Shown here one piece after another: positions 23,381 to 35,301 of a stretch of DNA of 64,000 nucleotides. Within the stretch, counting starts at the first letter, position 1; each line of letters starts with the position of its first letter. The DNA is taken from NCBI GenBank assembly GCA_015501605.1, contig JADNRZ010000013.1:496001-560000 (forward strand), written 5' to 3'. The notes beneath the pieces were generated by a model. It did not search any database. It saw nothing but the letters and a program-made list of their open reading frames with translations, and was not told the DNA's origin. The stretch comes from Panaeolus papilionaceus. Its lineage: Eukaryota > Basidiomycota > Agaricomycetes > Agaricales. The translations under genes and the position numbers were made by a program.

Positions 23381-24129
23381 ATGGGTGAGTCTACGTCGGT
23401 TATATATGGGGTTTCAATGCGTTGAAGAAGGAATTCCAGTCAATCTCAGGTCCCAAAAACGCCTCGCCTCGTCCGTCGCAGGCGTCGGCAAACGCAAAAT
23501 CTGGCTCGACCCCGCTGAGCAGGCTGAGATCGGAAATGCCAACTCCCGCACCCATGTCAAGAAACTCATTAAGGACGGCCGTATCATCATCAAACCCACC
23601 ACCGTCCACTCCCGCGCACGCACACGCGAGCTCCTTGCTGCCAAGCGAAAAGGTCGTCACACCGGCACTGGTAAACGACAGGGTACTTCTGAGGCCCGTA
23701 TGCCCAGCAAGGTTACTTGGATGAGGAGACAACGTGTGTTGAGGAGACTGCTCCGCAAGTACAGAGAGGCTGGCAAGATCGACAAGCATCTGTAAGTTTT
23801 TGAAAGGACCTTTTCCCGAAAATGCAACTGACTCATTCTGTCCTTAGCTACCATGTCCTCTACCAAAAGTCCAAGGGTAACGTCTTCAAGAACAAGCGTG
23901 TGCTCATGGAGTACATTCACAAAGCTAAGGCTGAGAAGACCCGTACCAAGGTCCTCAGCGACCAGATGGAGGCCCGCCGTGTCAAGAACAAGGTGCGTTG
24001 GTCTGATTATTGTGTCACAATCGTTTCCAAACACCCCTTTTCTAGGCTCTCCGTGAGCGCCGTGCTGCCCGCCTCGCTGAGAAGCGATCAGGGATCACCG
24101 CCGTTGAGCACGAGGAGACCAAGGAGTAA
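23381..24129 (+). CDS. RPL19: 60S ribosomal protein eL19, 194 aa
   Basis: Exons are 23381-23384 (only ATGG), 23440-23791, 23848-23992 and 24046-24129. The product begins [14 protein letters not shown] and contains [15 protein letters not shown], the Arg/Lys-rich [15 protein letters not shown] segment, [16 protein letters not shown] and [17 protein letters not shown], all typical of eukaryotic eL19, which bridges the ribosomal subunits. Length matches the family (about 190-200 aa). The intron directly after the start codon is characteristic of fungal ribosomal protein genes. The gene is intact. Confidence 0.97.
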
Positions 24130-24680
24130 ACATTTTACTATTATTCCCTCAGTCAACTATATCGTCCATTCTGCCTCGTCTTGCAGCCATCCCCTCTTCA
24201 TGTATGAATGCCCTCTACGCTGGTCTATGTATACTGCGCTATTGAAAATTTCTATGCCACCACCCGCAGAAGAACCTGTAATTTCTGAGCCCTCTAGGAC
24301 GCAACTTAGAGCGCACGTTTCAGTCACTATTTTAAGGCCGATATGCAACAGTCTGCCATCCTTAGGAATGAAGGGGAAACATTAGACCAGTTCCCGGTCA
24401 TGAGGATGTGCTCCTGAAAGTAATTTGGCAAGACATGTCCCGACTGATTGTTAGCCGTTTCTTGAATCCTGTTACATATTCGTCATTTGCATCTCCCGCT
24501 ACGTTGACATATGCTGTTGTTACGGGGTGTGCTTCTGTTTCAGGCACCGTAATGGATCTTTTGAACTCGGGGTTGCTCTGTTAAATGATCGCCCAGATAT
24601 GACGGTACTCTGTTCTGCTGCGCCCAGGCCTATTAATGCACGGTGCCAATAGTACTTGTTGGGCATATGTTGTTCCAAAA
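24130..24680. other. Intergenic
   Basis: 3' region of eL19 and upstream region of the peptide gene; no other gene seen. Confidence 0.5.
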
Positions 24681-24690
24681 TATATAAAAG
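24681..24690 (+). promoter_or_regulatory. TATA box of the repeat-peptide gene
   Basis: TATATAAAAG lies 80 bp upstream of the ATG at 24761, at a spacing that leaves a short leader. A strong core promoter of this type fits a highly expressed secreted peptide; that is inference. Confidence 0.6.
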
Positions 24691-24760
24691 GGTACAGGTT
24701 TGACGATTTCCATTCATCAAACCACGCACTTTCTGTATTGAATTTACTCGCTTTTCTATC

Positions 24761-25172
24761 ATGACCAAACTCTTCACTCTTGTATTCACTGCATTGTTGG
24801 CTTCTTACGTCGCTGCTAATCCAGAAAATGGTAGGTCGCTTGATGCTCACTGTTGGACATCACCACTGATTCCAATTTCCAACCCACAGTTGCGCGTGAG
24901 GCTGCACCTGGTTGGTCGACCCATGATTGGGCGATGTTCAAATGACTTATCCCCACCCTGTAGAAGTGATTCAAGCTCGCTCTGAGACCTTGAAGGAGAC
25001 GTTCCTTCGCAAGTGGATTGGCGAAAAACATGGTATGTCTACCGTCATGCTCTCCGGTCGTCATATGTAGCTCTGATAGCTTGACCTTCACGTAGTCGTA
25101 GCTAAGAGAGAACCAGAGCCCGAGACTCTCAAGGAAAATTTCCTCCGCAAATGGTTGAACGGCGACTCCTGA
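24761..25172 (+). CDS. Secreted repeat-peptide precursor, 78 aa
   Basis: Exons are 24761-24830, 24890-24910, 24964-25032 and 25096-25172; the second is only 21 nt. All three introns are in phase 1 after a G, so exons two and three are symmetric modules. Residues 1-19 form a signal peptide (Leu/Phe/Ala core ending VAA). The rest carries two copies of one motif: ETLKETFLRKWIGEKH in exon three and ETLKENFLRKWLNGDS in exon four. The second copy follows VAKREPEP, i.e. a KR site of the Kex2 type and a Glu-Pro-Glu-Pro spacer; the first follows IQARS. There is no cysteine and no CaaX end, so this is not a basidiomycete lipopeptide pheromone. I recognise no family. Processing to short linear peptides is inferred from the layout. 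Confidence 0.75.
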
Positions 25173-25964
25173 GCGTTGTTTTTTCTAATTGAAAGCTTAT
25201 GTCGGAGACCTGGTTCATCGATATGCTTCTGAAGTCTAGAGTGTGGATATACCATAGCCTATGTCACAAACGCGTTTTTTCCCCTTCCCCCTTCGTTACT
25301 CTCAGTAATTTAATTTAATTTTTATCATATCCATTTTCCTAGTGGAGCGGCTGTCAGGACTTGAATGTGTATTTAGTCCACGAACTCTCAGTTTGAGCGT
25401 ATTTCAGCCATTTCAACTTCGCCGAGTTGATGCAGAGTTTCATCAGACGGCCCCGAGTGAATATTACTGATTGCACCGTGCTGCTGTTGAAGGGCATAGC
25501 AACAAAGCTCGACGGGCCCGGTGATGATTTCAAATGCTGTCAACGAGCCCCGAGTTTGACTGCGTCCTCCGACCCTTGGCATACGGAGACGGGTTTTTAG
25601 GAGCGGATATGACTGTTAAAATGCAACCAGCGTATCCTCTTCTGGATACTATGTACAGCATGGGCACCGATGATGACGACGAGCAACAATACCGATGGCA
25701 CTTCGCAACGGAGGGGATATCAGTAGTGACCAACCCGTTGCCCGGCTTCCTCAATTACCGCATCACCTTGTGCCGTTGATGAGCGCTTAGCCACCCATTG
25801 CATCACAAAATGTGCTGCTCATCATTATCATCCGTGCATCACTCTCATATGCCCCTACGGTCCGCGTTAAACTCGATCTGATGAATTATGACTGACTCTG
25901 GTAAACTGTCAATAATGTCATTCATGATTCTCCCTTGTTTTATTGATCGACTGCACGATAGTAT
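25173..25964. other. Intergenic
   Basis: No supported gene. An 81-codon frame at 25534-25779 (plus) containing a DDDDE stretch is possible but has no recognisable features. Confidence 0.4.
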
Positions 25965-26708
25965 TCATACACCTGGGGAAGGGTGTGCAGAGGGATTGTA
26001 TATATAAAGGAGTTTCAAGCATGCTTGATATCGGTTCCGCATTGTCTCTCTGTCTCCAATGTGCGCCGTGTCCTCTATCTCGAGTAATTGGAGGTGTGTT
26101 TCGACCTCTGATGTTAAATGCTCCTCCACATTTGGTCCGTATTTGGCGAGTATGATGTCGCTCGTCAGTTCTGAATCCTGTCCCATTGCCTCTAGTATGG
26201 TGCCTCATGGTTCTCCATAAGAATATAGGTCCATAAGAATAATACGTATATCCATTTGAGCTTCCCGCTTCTGTTTTATGAGACCGACCGAGAGCTCGTT
26301 GTTCTGTTGGGTCTCCTCCTGTGCCAGGCCATCGACAATTCCTTGCAGTCGCCTTCGATGCCCTGAAAGTCGCTCCAGGAGGTTCATTTGAAGTACGCCT
26401 GCAAAATCCTCATTATTGCTGATAAACCAGTCTTGCAACTATTCGAAGGTGAAATCGTTGAGCTTTTCTCCGGACAGATGTTCTTCCAATATGGAGATAG
26501 CTGACTGCTGGGTTTTCATCAATTTCGAAAATCGGCAACCTTGGTCGGCCCAGCTCTGAAATTTAAATTATATTAATATTGTACCGTCCAACAAAGCAGG
26601 AACTCGTCTTCCAGTGCTCAGGATTCAGTTGGTCAAATTTTGCTTCAGCTCTTTGTATTTGATCAGGTCTCCATAACGTATCCCACATAGAGGCGACGAC
26701 TGTGACTG
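25965..26708 (-). pseudogene. Decayed protein-coding gene, unknown family
   Basis: The minus strand reads as coding in pieces: a segment with MWDTLWRPDQIQRAEAKFDQ, then after a short AT-rich intron-like stretch a helical region (SWADQGCRFSKLMKTQQS), interrupted by an in-frame TAG (26440-26442), then a charged helical part with LLERLSGHRRRLQGIVDGL, an in-frame TGA just before 26205, and in the same frame a final part with SDIILAKYGPNVEEHL. The composition is strongly protein-like across both stops, which suggests inactivation by nonsense changes. Introns removing the stops cannot be excluded, but no well-formed pair was found. Family unknown. Confidence 0.4.
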
Positions 26709-27512
26709 TCTTTGCGCGGCAGATTCTCCTGTACGCTTTTTTGAATATTTTGACATATTTCGCTTTGCCTCAGAGACATGTGGGTCTATAATGCGATCAC
26801 AGTAGAATAGGTGGTGGAAATATTGCACCGAGCTAACAGTTTGTTTTGAGTCAGTTCCTTTTTCACCATTTTAGTACGGATGGTCAGGGCGGCGTAAAAA
26901 AAAAGATCGATCTCCATTCGATTCCTCTCCAGCTTCATTATGGTTCTTCGTCATTTACAAACATAAAAATAGTAGAACATGAGAGGAGATTGTGAGCACC
27001 CACATCTCACCCGATGTATTTCAACTCCAGATGAAGATTTCTGCTAATAACGCTGATCATTAGGCGTGTCATACCAATGCTTTAGTGTTGTTAACTTGAG
27101 CATGAATACGTGGGTATTAGAAATCGACATACAACTATGAGAAACCCCCAAAGCAGTGTCATTCACCACGTAGATCCCCTACACCTACCGTATAGAGCAT
27201 TACCGCTAATTCCATGTAGCAGGGGTTCGAAAGAATGGGGCTGATGCTGATGACTGGACGAGAGGGTTTTGCCAGGCTGTCTCTCTGCGCCGTTCAACAC
27301 AGACACCATGTATCACTGAAACCATCGACAGAAACATAGTATCCAAAAGGATGTTTAATAATTGGCGCCCAACTGAGTTACACAATGAGTTAAATCAGTT
27401 AAATGAATTGGACCCTAACTTTGGGTCGGGCTAAGATAAGATAAGATAATTAAATGCGGTCATTATTTTCGTGCTGATCGGCGATACGGAATATCGATTC
27501 TTTACACACACC
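26709..27512. other. Intergenic with a GATAA run
   Basis: No gene. AGATAAGATAAGATAA at about 27434-27449, 65 bp before the BCP1 start, gives three overlapping GATA-factor-type sites; function is not established. Confidence 0.4.
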
Positions 27513-28673
27513 ATGGTAAAACGAAAACAAGGCTCTGACGACGACAACGACGATGTTTCCTCTTCTTCTGATGTTGTGAGTCGCGATATACGTGTTTAAA
27601 TCGTCTAAATCTCTCATAATCTGGTCCTAGAGCGTAGTCAACGTATCCTTTGACTTCTTCGACCCAAATCCTAAAGTCGATTTCCATGCAATCAAGAGAC
27701 TGCTGAAGCAGCTTTTCCAACGCGACGCGGACCAGCTTCAGATTGACGGACTTACAGAGCTTATTCTGAACCAGCCTACTGTTGGGACGACCGTCAAGAC
27801 GGATGGAATCGAAAGCGATCCGTTCGCGCTTCTCACAGTGCTCAACATGCATTTGCACCATGTTCGTCGTCAATTCCACGTTAAAGACTCACCCTAACCA
27901 CACAGAAATTATTGGCAAATTACAGCAAAATGAATCCATGAAAGCTATTGCTAATTACTTCCTGGCTATCACATCTACGCACGACCCGGCGTTCCATGCG
28001 ACTCTACAGAACCTCTTTTCACAATCAGAAGCCCATGTCGGCCTCGTAATTTGTGAACGTTTGGTGAACATGCCAGTTCAGGTTATACCCCCAATGTATG
28101 ATATGCTATCGAAAGAGGTCAAATGGGCTCTTGCAGATGTACGTATCATGTTCTTCAACCCAATTGCTTCCAACTCCTCATGTTCCCACCCCACCACCAG
28201 GGCGAACCTTACAACTTTACCCACCTGCTCATCGTGTCCCGCGTTTATCACCTCTCTGAAGACGAAGAAGCTGCCCTCGCCAATGCCGCGTCCAACAGGA
28301 AACGAGGGACTGGCGGCGATGCCTCTCCTAAGAAACAAAGAAAACAGCGTCCAGAATCGGCACAGAACGTTGAGCGCCCAGCTGACGGAATTTACTCATA
28401 CCACCCAGAGGACGATATTATAATGACTGTGAGCTCATTCTATGATTTTTGGTGTTATATGAAATCCTCATAACGAACGACCTGTAGACGTCTGCCCTTC
28501 ACTCAGTGACATACCCTTTCCTTGCTCCTCTCCCTCCTCTTGTCCAGGAAACACGTTCACACGACGCCTTTGGTTTAGACGTCCGTGGTCGCGTCATGCT
28601 TTTGAGCGGTGGCGAAGAGACCCTCAGAACTCTTGGAAACAAAATGTCTGAAGTCTTTGGCACAAGCCTGTAG
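27513..28673 (+). CDS. BCP1: Bcp1/BCCIP family protein, about 314 aa
   Basis: In yeast the family member Bcp1 is needed for nuclear export of the lipid kinase Mss4 and acts as a chaperone for ribosomal protein uL14 (Rpl23); the animal homolog is BCCIP. Exons are 27513-27575, 27631 to 27865 (or 27868), 27906-28138, 28201-28428 and 28488-28673. The product has an acidic Ser/Asp N-terminus, then VNVSFDFFDPNPKVDFHAIK, QIDGLTELILNQPTVGTTVK, YDMLSKEVKWALAD, GEPYNFTHLLIVSRVY, a basic linker (SPKKQRKQR) and the closing SHDAFGLDVRGRVMLL. This order is diagnostic for the family. Two donors for intron two (27866, 27869) give products differing by one residue. It looks intact. Confidence 0.92.
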
Positions 28674-29895
28674 ATTCTACGTTGACGGCCGCCACACCAT
28701 CTCCATATATTTTCATCGTTTTTTATTCACCCGATCCATCTGCCTTATGAGGCTTTACACATGCTGTATACCTTCTACCTTGTATTTTTGATGCTTTGAT
28801 AATATCTGTTTTTAAAAACATTGCAGAGAGGAAACACAAGCATAAAATTAGATGTTTCACGATCTATAACCGCATCTGCTCCTACATAGATCCAAAGGGC
28901 AAGTACTGTACCCGATAGCGAAGGAGGATCGTACTGGCCAATTGCATATTGGGTATTCCGACCAGGTAACCTTTCTTTCCTAAAATAACTAGTAAAATAT
29001 ATGCACCACCAGATCCTCGTGAGTGGTCTCATCAATTTCTGGGCTTCCAAGCTTCAGGTACTATACCCATGGTTTGCTCTCCTTACATCAACCTCCTGAG
29101 CAAGGTGATGCGCGCCTCATGAGCGGCCGTACGCCCTCCGTCAATCACAGCTTGCTAAAATGATGCGACTTCTACTCCCTGGGGTTGAAGAAGGCGCTTC
29201 CAAATGATGAAGTCAGGTGAACGGCCGAGATTATATCGGATCCCCTATTTATTTCAATGCAAATCCCCACAAGTCGAGAAAACCAGCTGTCGATATCGCT
29301 AAAATTTGTACAACAGGGCGCTCCGATCTCGGTCACCACGAGATGTAAGTGCACAACGTCTTCCGCCTTAAACAGGACCCAAGAGATATCACAAACTACT
29401 TCTTTGTCTTGTGGGCTCGCCATGGGTGTCGCCCAACTGTCAGCGACGTCCTATGGGCGCAGCGGACCCGCAGTGCGACTCCGATGAGATTTAATTTAAT
29501 GCTCCCATTGAACATCGGGCTTTCTCTCGCTCTACTCCATGGGTAGATATCGCATGGTGCACATCAGATCGTGGTTTCGGTACACCAGTTGAGGTTTGGA
29601 CACGTATGCAGTAGCCACTCGGTCTGTGAAGTTGAACGATGAGGCCAACAGCAGGGAAATGTGACGGGTGCAGAGCTCACTTGGAAATTTTCATTTCGCA
29701 GAGCATTTCAAGAACAAATAGACGTAGCGATCTTCTTCGACGCAAAGAGGCGAGGTTCTTGGGAAAACTCAGAGCCAATATGTAGGTTATCTCGACGTTA
29801 TCTGACAGTCAGATTGGGATTTATTTTTTCCATCTCGAGTACCATCCGAGAAACATGGAGACGCATGGCATACGCATAATTGCGTAATAGATGCA
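28674..29895. other. Intergenic between BCP1 and the transporter 3' end
   Basis: No gene recognised; only short frames on both strands. Confidence 0.45.
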
Positions 29896-31914
29896 TCAAA
29901 GCGTATACAAAAAGTCTGGATGGCCTTCCAAAGGCCCTATCTTTCCCGCCCGACGCAATTGGTTACGACGATGCAATACCCAAGTTATAAGTATGACCAA
30001 AATGATGGCAAATATTTGCAATCCCATCGTGGCCCACATTCCGTTGACATATCTAACACGTTACAAAACGAAGTGAGCCAAAGTCAATAAATTTTTTTAC
30101 GACAAGCAGCACAAACCTGGGATAGTCCTTCTGACGGAAAACGGTGCTGGCCATAATTCCGCCAATGCCGCCTGACATAATGATTGTCGCGGTCTGCACA
30201 GATCTTTTGGAGTAATGGCGGATGTTATTGGCGCTCTGCGAAAAGGTGAGCATTCTCATGAACACCAACTAGATTTCTCCGTCGGAAACATACATAGGCT
30301 AAAACAGCGGGTATACATCCTGTTGCTCCCGCGTTGGTGAGAAAGAGGCCAAAATATCGGACAGGGTTGCTCTGGGCGTAAGCAGCGACTGATAACCCGA
30401 TGATTGTGATGAGATACTGGATTATTAGCCAAGGAGCGCGAATTTTGGTTCGATCAGAGATCCAGGCGAACAGGTAGCACGACACGGCCTAAGTAAAATG
30501 TTATACAGAGCTGGATGCTGAATGGGGGTACGATTACTTACAGCAAAGATATTTGGCGGAGCGCTGAGCAAAAATGCGAGTTTTTCTGAATATCCCATCC
30601 CTCTCAAGATAATAGTCACAAAGAATGCGATCGCATACGCAGGCACTGTTGCAGCTAAGAACAATCCAGCTGAAGGACAGAAGATCGGTCAGGTGAGCCC
30701 TACAGTATCGCTGTCATAGTGAGACTCACCAAATGCCCATAATACGGGGTCAGCTAAGTGTTTGAAGAACTTCCGCCAGGTCATCTCGTCGGGAGTAGAG
30801 TCCCCTCTATCGACCTCAACTCGATGCATAACGACCTGTCATTGTGTTTAGACGATCCAACTATCTATAATGAAAACTGCTCACCTTTCGTTGTTTCTCA
30901 CTGAGAAACCTGGCCCGATCTGGGAAGTCGGGGATGTAGAACCATGTCACTATCCCCAGTAAAATGGTGGCAGCACCTTCGATGAGGAAAATCCATTGCC
31001 AGCCGTTGAGACCAGCTTTACCACGCAACCTTGATAAACCCCAAGCTGCCAAAGAATCAGAATATACGTGGCATAGCTTTGATAGGGATTTAGCACACCT
31101 AGAATAGAGCTGAAGCCGCCGATAACAACTGAGCTAAGATAAAAGAGGGCAAGTCTTTTTTGCACCTCGTAACGCGTGTACCAAGTAGTGATAATGAAGA
31201 CCAGCGAAGGAAAAAATCCAGACTGCAAATAAATAAATATCACGAATCCATGGCGTTAATTAAGAATGCTATCGCTTACCTCAAAAACACCTAAGAAAAT
31301 TCGGCAGAGACAGAGGTACCCCCATGTCGTAACGAAGGCCATTCCAAGTTGTGCGACCCCCCATCCCACAACACAAATAGTGAGCCAAGTGCGTGCACCT
31401 AACCAACGTAGAATAACGTTTCCCGGTATTTGACTTCAGAAGGGAAATCAGTTTCAAAACATTGAAATGAAAAAATTATACCCACAGTAGAGTGTAAGGT
31501 ATAAAATAGATCATCGAAGAGATGCTATACCTCTCCCCCTTCCCAAGATCCTACAAGCAATTCCTATAAGCTATCGCTCAAGAAAATGCTGGAATGACTT
31601 ACCAGGTCTTCTAACATTCCAGCTGTGCGGGCGACTCCGAGATTAATTCTGTCGATAAGGGCGACCGCATACAACAACCCTAGTAAAGGGAGCATACGAA
31701 AGTCAACCATTAATCTGCGAAGGCGGGAGAATGAGTACACCATTTCCCGGTCGTTCATTGAGCATGCTTACATTGTTCTCCTCTCGAACTTTGCGTAGGA
31801 GGCCTCTGTGTCAGATGTCGTCCCAGTCTCGCCCTTCTCTTCAAAGCTGGGAGTAGAGGTGTGCAACCGCCCTGATTTAGCATCGTTGTTGTTTTGCAAA
31901 TCCCGTGTTGGCAT
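29896..31914 (-). CDS. MFS transporter, allantoate-permease (Dal5) family, copy 1
   Basis: A minus-strand gene of about ten exons encoding roughly 490 residues. The cytosolic N-terminus (about 50 residues) is followed by MLPLLGLLYAVALIDRINLG, where the ALIDR-N motif is typical of the anion:cation symporter/allantoate permease group of the major facilitator superfamily. Later landmarks are GARTWLTICVVGWG, LCRIFLGVFE, FFPSLVFIITTWY, GLNGWQWIFLIEG, DFPD, WISDRTKIRAPW and SVQTATIIMSGGIGGI, spaced as for twelve membrane helices. The family imports allantoate, ureidosuccinate, vitamins or small carboxylates; the substrate here is unknown. Two AGATAA words lie 160-315 bp upstream, compatible with nitrogen regulation but of low information. 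All introns rejoin the frame, so it looks functional. Its tandem paralog starts at 35301. Confidence 0.88.
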
Positions 31915-33384
31915 CGCAGGATAGAAAGGACGGCTGGAAGTTTAAACGCGACTTGTGTAACGAGAGTCAATTATCAATCTCGAAGGACGGTTTATAAGTA
32001 TTCCAGATAATTCGTCCTCATTTAGCGACACCGACATGGATCTTCGGTCCAAGCCATAGAAGGGTAGATCTGGACAAGATAAAATATCTCAGAGTCCCTT
32101 TGATTCGTTGCTGTAACAGGATCCTGAGCAAATTAACATGTGGAGAAAGCAAGATTAGCTATCGTTGGTTCCCGCTGTATCGTACAATACACATCTCTAG
32201 GAACTTCCCCTGACCCATCGACGAGATAAAACCGTTTGGACATCTCTGGACTGATTACGCTTCATGAGGGTTCTTTAGCTCTTTATATCCTACGATACAA
32301 AAGCTTCTTAACTCCGTGATCTGGGAGACTGTGGGTATGAAATTGGATGAAGAAGTTGACTCGGCATTTGGTTCATAGATTGACCGCCGGCTCCCCATGA
32401 CGCTGCTTAGTTTGACTATATCATCCAAAGGAAAGTTTCAGTATACAGGAAGGGTAAGGTCAATGTGTTAGATGCCTACAACTCTTGAACATCTTGACGG
32501 ACTTGGTGTCAGGCCCGCAATTCAAACGTGAGTTAACACCCTCTCCCATTTGTCCACCTGTCTTTGCTGGCACTACCATGCGGGTTTTTGATGGAGACAT
32601 CGCACACCCATCGGTTTCAGTGGAACTTAGACGTTGGGTCCTCTCTAAATGTATCATGATGCCAAGGTTATACCTAAGTATACATACGCAATCGTCCATT
32701 CTGTCACCCAAGTTCCGCTTGCGAAAGCAATGTTGTCAGACTGTCGGGTAACTCAAAAAATAGGCGATTTAGGGGATTGTAACTGGACAGTTTAGGCTCC
32801 AGGGAGACAGTGCGGTTCAAAGCTAAGGGTCATCGCTACAACCTGAGCTCGCTCGAAGGTGCCACTGCCAATGGAGTGATGGGAAGACTTTGAGGAGGTA
32901 ACGATAATTACGCTGATGACCGTGCTTTGTTGACTCTTGTTTATCGGACAGATCCACTATCCATAGGACCCATGAGACAAGCACCAGATGGCAGTCCTTG
33001 GTCAGTCCTCCTCAAGTCCTCCTCAAGTCAATGTCCACAATGACATGTTGACATTGTGGGGCGATTGAAATTGTGTATGACCCGGAACCAGTCGGATAAT
33101 TTTCGAGTTTCGAATGAATTGACATTCAAGACTCGATCACCGCCGTTCACCCGGAAAAATGCTGCACAGTTTGGACTTTGCTAATAATATGTATATTGAA
33201 TGTAAGAAATCGTGGATCCGAAGGTTGAAGGTAGGTTGTATTTGTACAATTGTTGATTCATGACCCAGACTAGATATTGGAAATACACATGGACCATTAC
33301 TACTGCGATAGAAATACGTCCCAAAGAGAAGAAAAGGAATAAGATAAAAAAAACCTAGGTAGCACCCAAGACCCCTATCAATTA
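31915..33384. other. Intergenic between the tandem transporters
   Basis: No gene seen. A short tandem copy of TCCTCCTCAAG at about 33006-33026 is the only evident repeat. Confidence 0.45.
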
Positions 33385-35301
33385 TTACAAAGTGTAGAAG
33401 AAGCCCTCAGTTCCTTCGAGCGGTCCGAGTTTGCCTTCACGGCGCAATCTGTTTCGGCGTGCAAGGATGAAGGTGGTCAGAGCAAGGAATGCAAGCATAG
33501 CAATCTGGAATCCAATCGTGGACAAAATTCCAGGCGTGTATCTATTGCAAAATATCAGAAATTGCTCAGAAAATGACCGACTGGACTTACAGAGGGAAAT
33601 CCTTCTGGGCGAACATGGTTGTCGCCAGAATACCGCCGATTCCTCCAGCAGCAACGATGATGGCTGTCTGCACAGACCGTTTGGTGTGACTAGTCATGTT
33701 GTTCGAACTCTGAGAATAAGGTAAGTATACGACTGATTTATACGAGAAATATGACATACGTATGCGAGGACTCCAGGAACACATCCGGATGCTCCCATGT
33801 TGGTAAGGAAAAGCCCAAAGTAGCGCACACCGTTCGCACCGCCATAACGAATCAGCACCAGACCAACGATGCAAATGACGTTCTGAGCACCAAGCCACAA
33901 TGCACGTCGCTTGGTCTTATCGGATAGCCACGCAAAGAAGTAAACACTGATGGCGGCAACGATGCCTGGGGGTGCAGTGAGGCAGAGCGCCTCAGTCAAT
34001 GAATAACCCATTGAGGATATAATGATAGTCCCGAAGAATCCAACGGCATAAGCAGGGACGGTGGAGGCCAAAAACATGAAAGCTGAATTTATTATCAGAA
34101 GAGAAACTTGCGTGGTAAAAATCCACTTACCAAACATCCAGACAAGAGGGTCCGTCAAGTGCTTAACAAGCTTAGCGCTTGTCATTTCGTCAGGGATGGA
34201 GTCACCACGATCGGCCTCCACTCGATCGAGAATCATCTGTAGAGGATGTCAGACCAGAGTGACTAATTCAGTAAGGGTAATAAAGCACCTTCTTCTGCTC
34301 AGGGGTCAAGAAAGTGCTCTTGTCGGGGAAATCGGGGACGAACAACCAGGTCAGGATACCGAGGACAATGGTAATAACACCTTCCATGACGAAGATCCAC
34401 TGCCATCCGTTAAGCCCCCCAAGACCCTTCATCAAGGTCAAGGAATAGGCTATAAGTGAAACGATCAATACAGGCACGCAAGAGAGAATATATCGTTACC
34501 CACCAAAAATGGAGCTGAAGGCGCCGACAACCATCGAGGTGAGATAAAATACCGCAAGGCGCTTCTGCACTTCGTGACGCTTGTACCATGTCGTAATAAT
34601 AAAAACGAGGGCGGGGAAGAAACCAGCCTGTTTCGAATTGTAAGTCATGAGTGTGTCGAACCTCGAACAATGATGACGCACCTCGAAAACACCAAGGAAG
34701 ATACGGCATAGGACGAGATAGCCCCATGTGGGTACGAAACCCATTCCAAGCTGAGCTGCACCCCATCCGACGACACAGATAGTGAGCCAGGTACGAGCAC
34801 CTAATATACGGAGAACAATGTTTCCTGGGAGCTGACTGGAGGAGTGGGTCCATAACCATTAGAGAAGGATGGATGAACGATAGGTCTGTGGAAACGCACA
34901 GAAGGGTATATGGGACAAAGTAGATCATGGATGCGATACTGTATCTTTCTCCCAGGTAGAGTTTCTTTGGTGACATGTATTAGTAAATCAAAAGAAGTAG
35001 GTAACTGAATCTATACTCACCAGATCCCCTTCCATCCCTGCTATGCGTGCAATGCCCAGATTCGTTCGGTCGATAAGAGCAACGGCATAAAGGAAGCCCA
35101 AAAGCGGCAGCATCCTCCAATCAATAAGTCGTCTGTATGATATGTGTGAGATTGAGTTGGGAAAAATAAGGACGTCCAAACCCACAAAGTTCGTGTCACA
35201 AATGCGGGGTCATAATGGGCATCAAGGGGTACTGGGGTGTCGGTCTTCTCAATATCCTCGACTCGAAGGTCGGAGCTGTTCTTCGAAGGCGAGGAGGTCA
35301 T
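33385..35301 (-). CDS. MFS transporter, allantoate-permease (Dal5) family, copy 2
   Basis: A minus-strand gene of about 480 residues, collinear with copy 1 over its whole length: MLPLLGFLYAVALIDRTNLG, GARTWLTICVVGWG, LCRIFLGVFE, FFPALVFIITTWYKRHEVQK, GLNGWQWIFVMEG, DFPDKSTFL, WLSDKTKRRALW and KRSVQTAIIVAAGGIGGI. Both copies end in LARRN/HRRN, then GPLEG and (F/L)YTL. Intron positions correspond between the copies, so they arose by duplication of an intron-containing gene. The start is the only in-frame ATG before the conserved region. Divergence in the substrate-facing helices and at the N-terminus suggests the copies may differ in substrate; that is inference. Confidence 0.9.

Noticed and set aside
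27363..27372. TGGCGCCCAA word resembling a retrotransposon primer-binding site
   Set aside because: No long terminal repeat, polypurine tract or retroelement coding sequence is present nearby.
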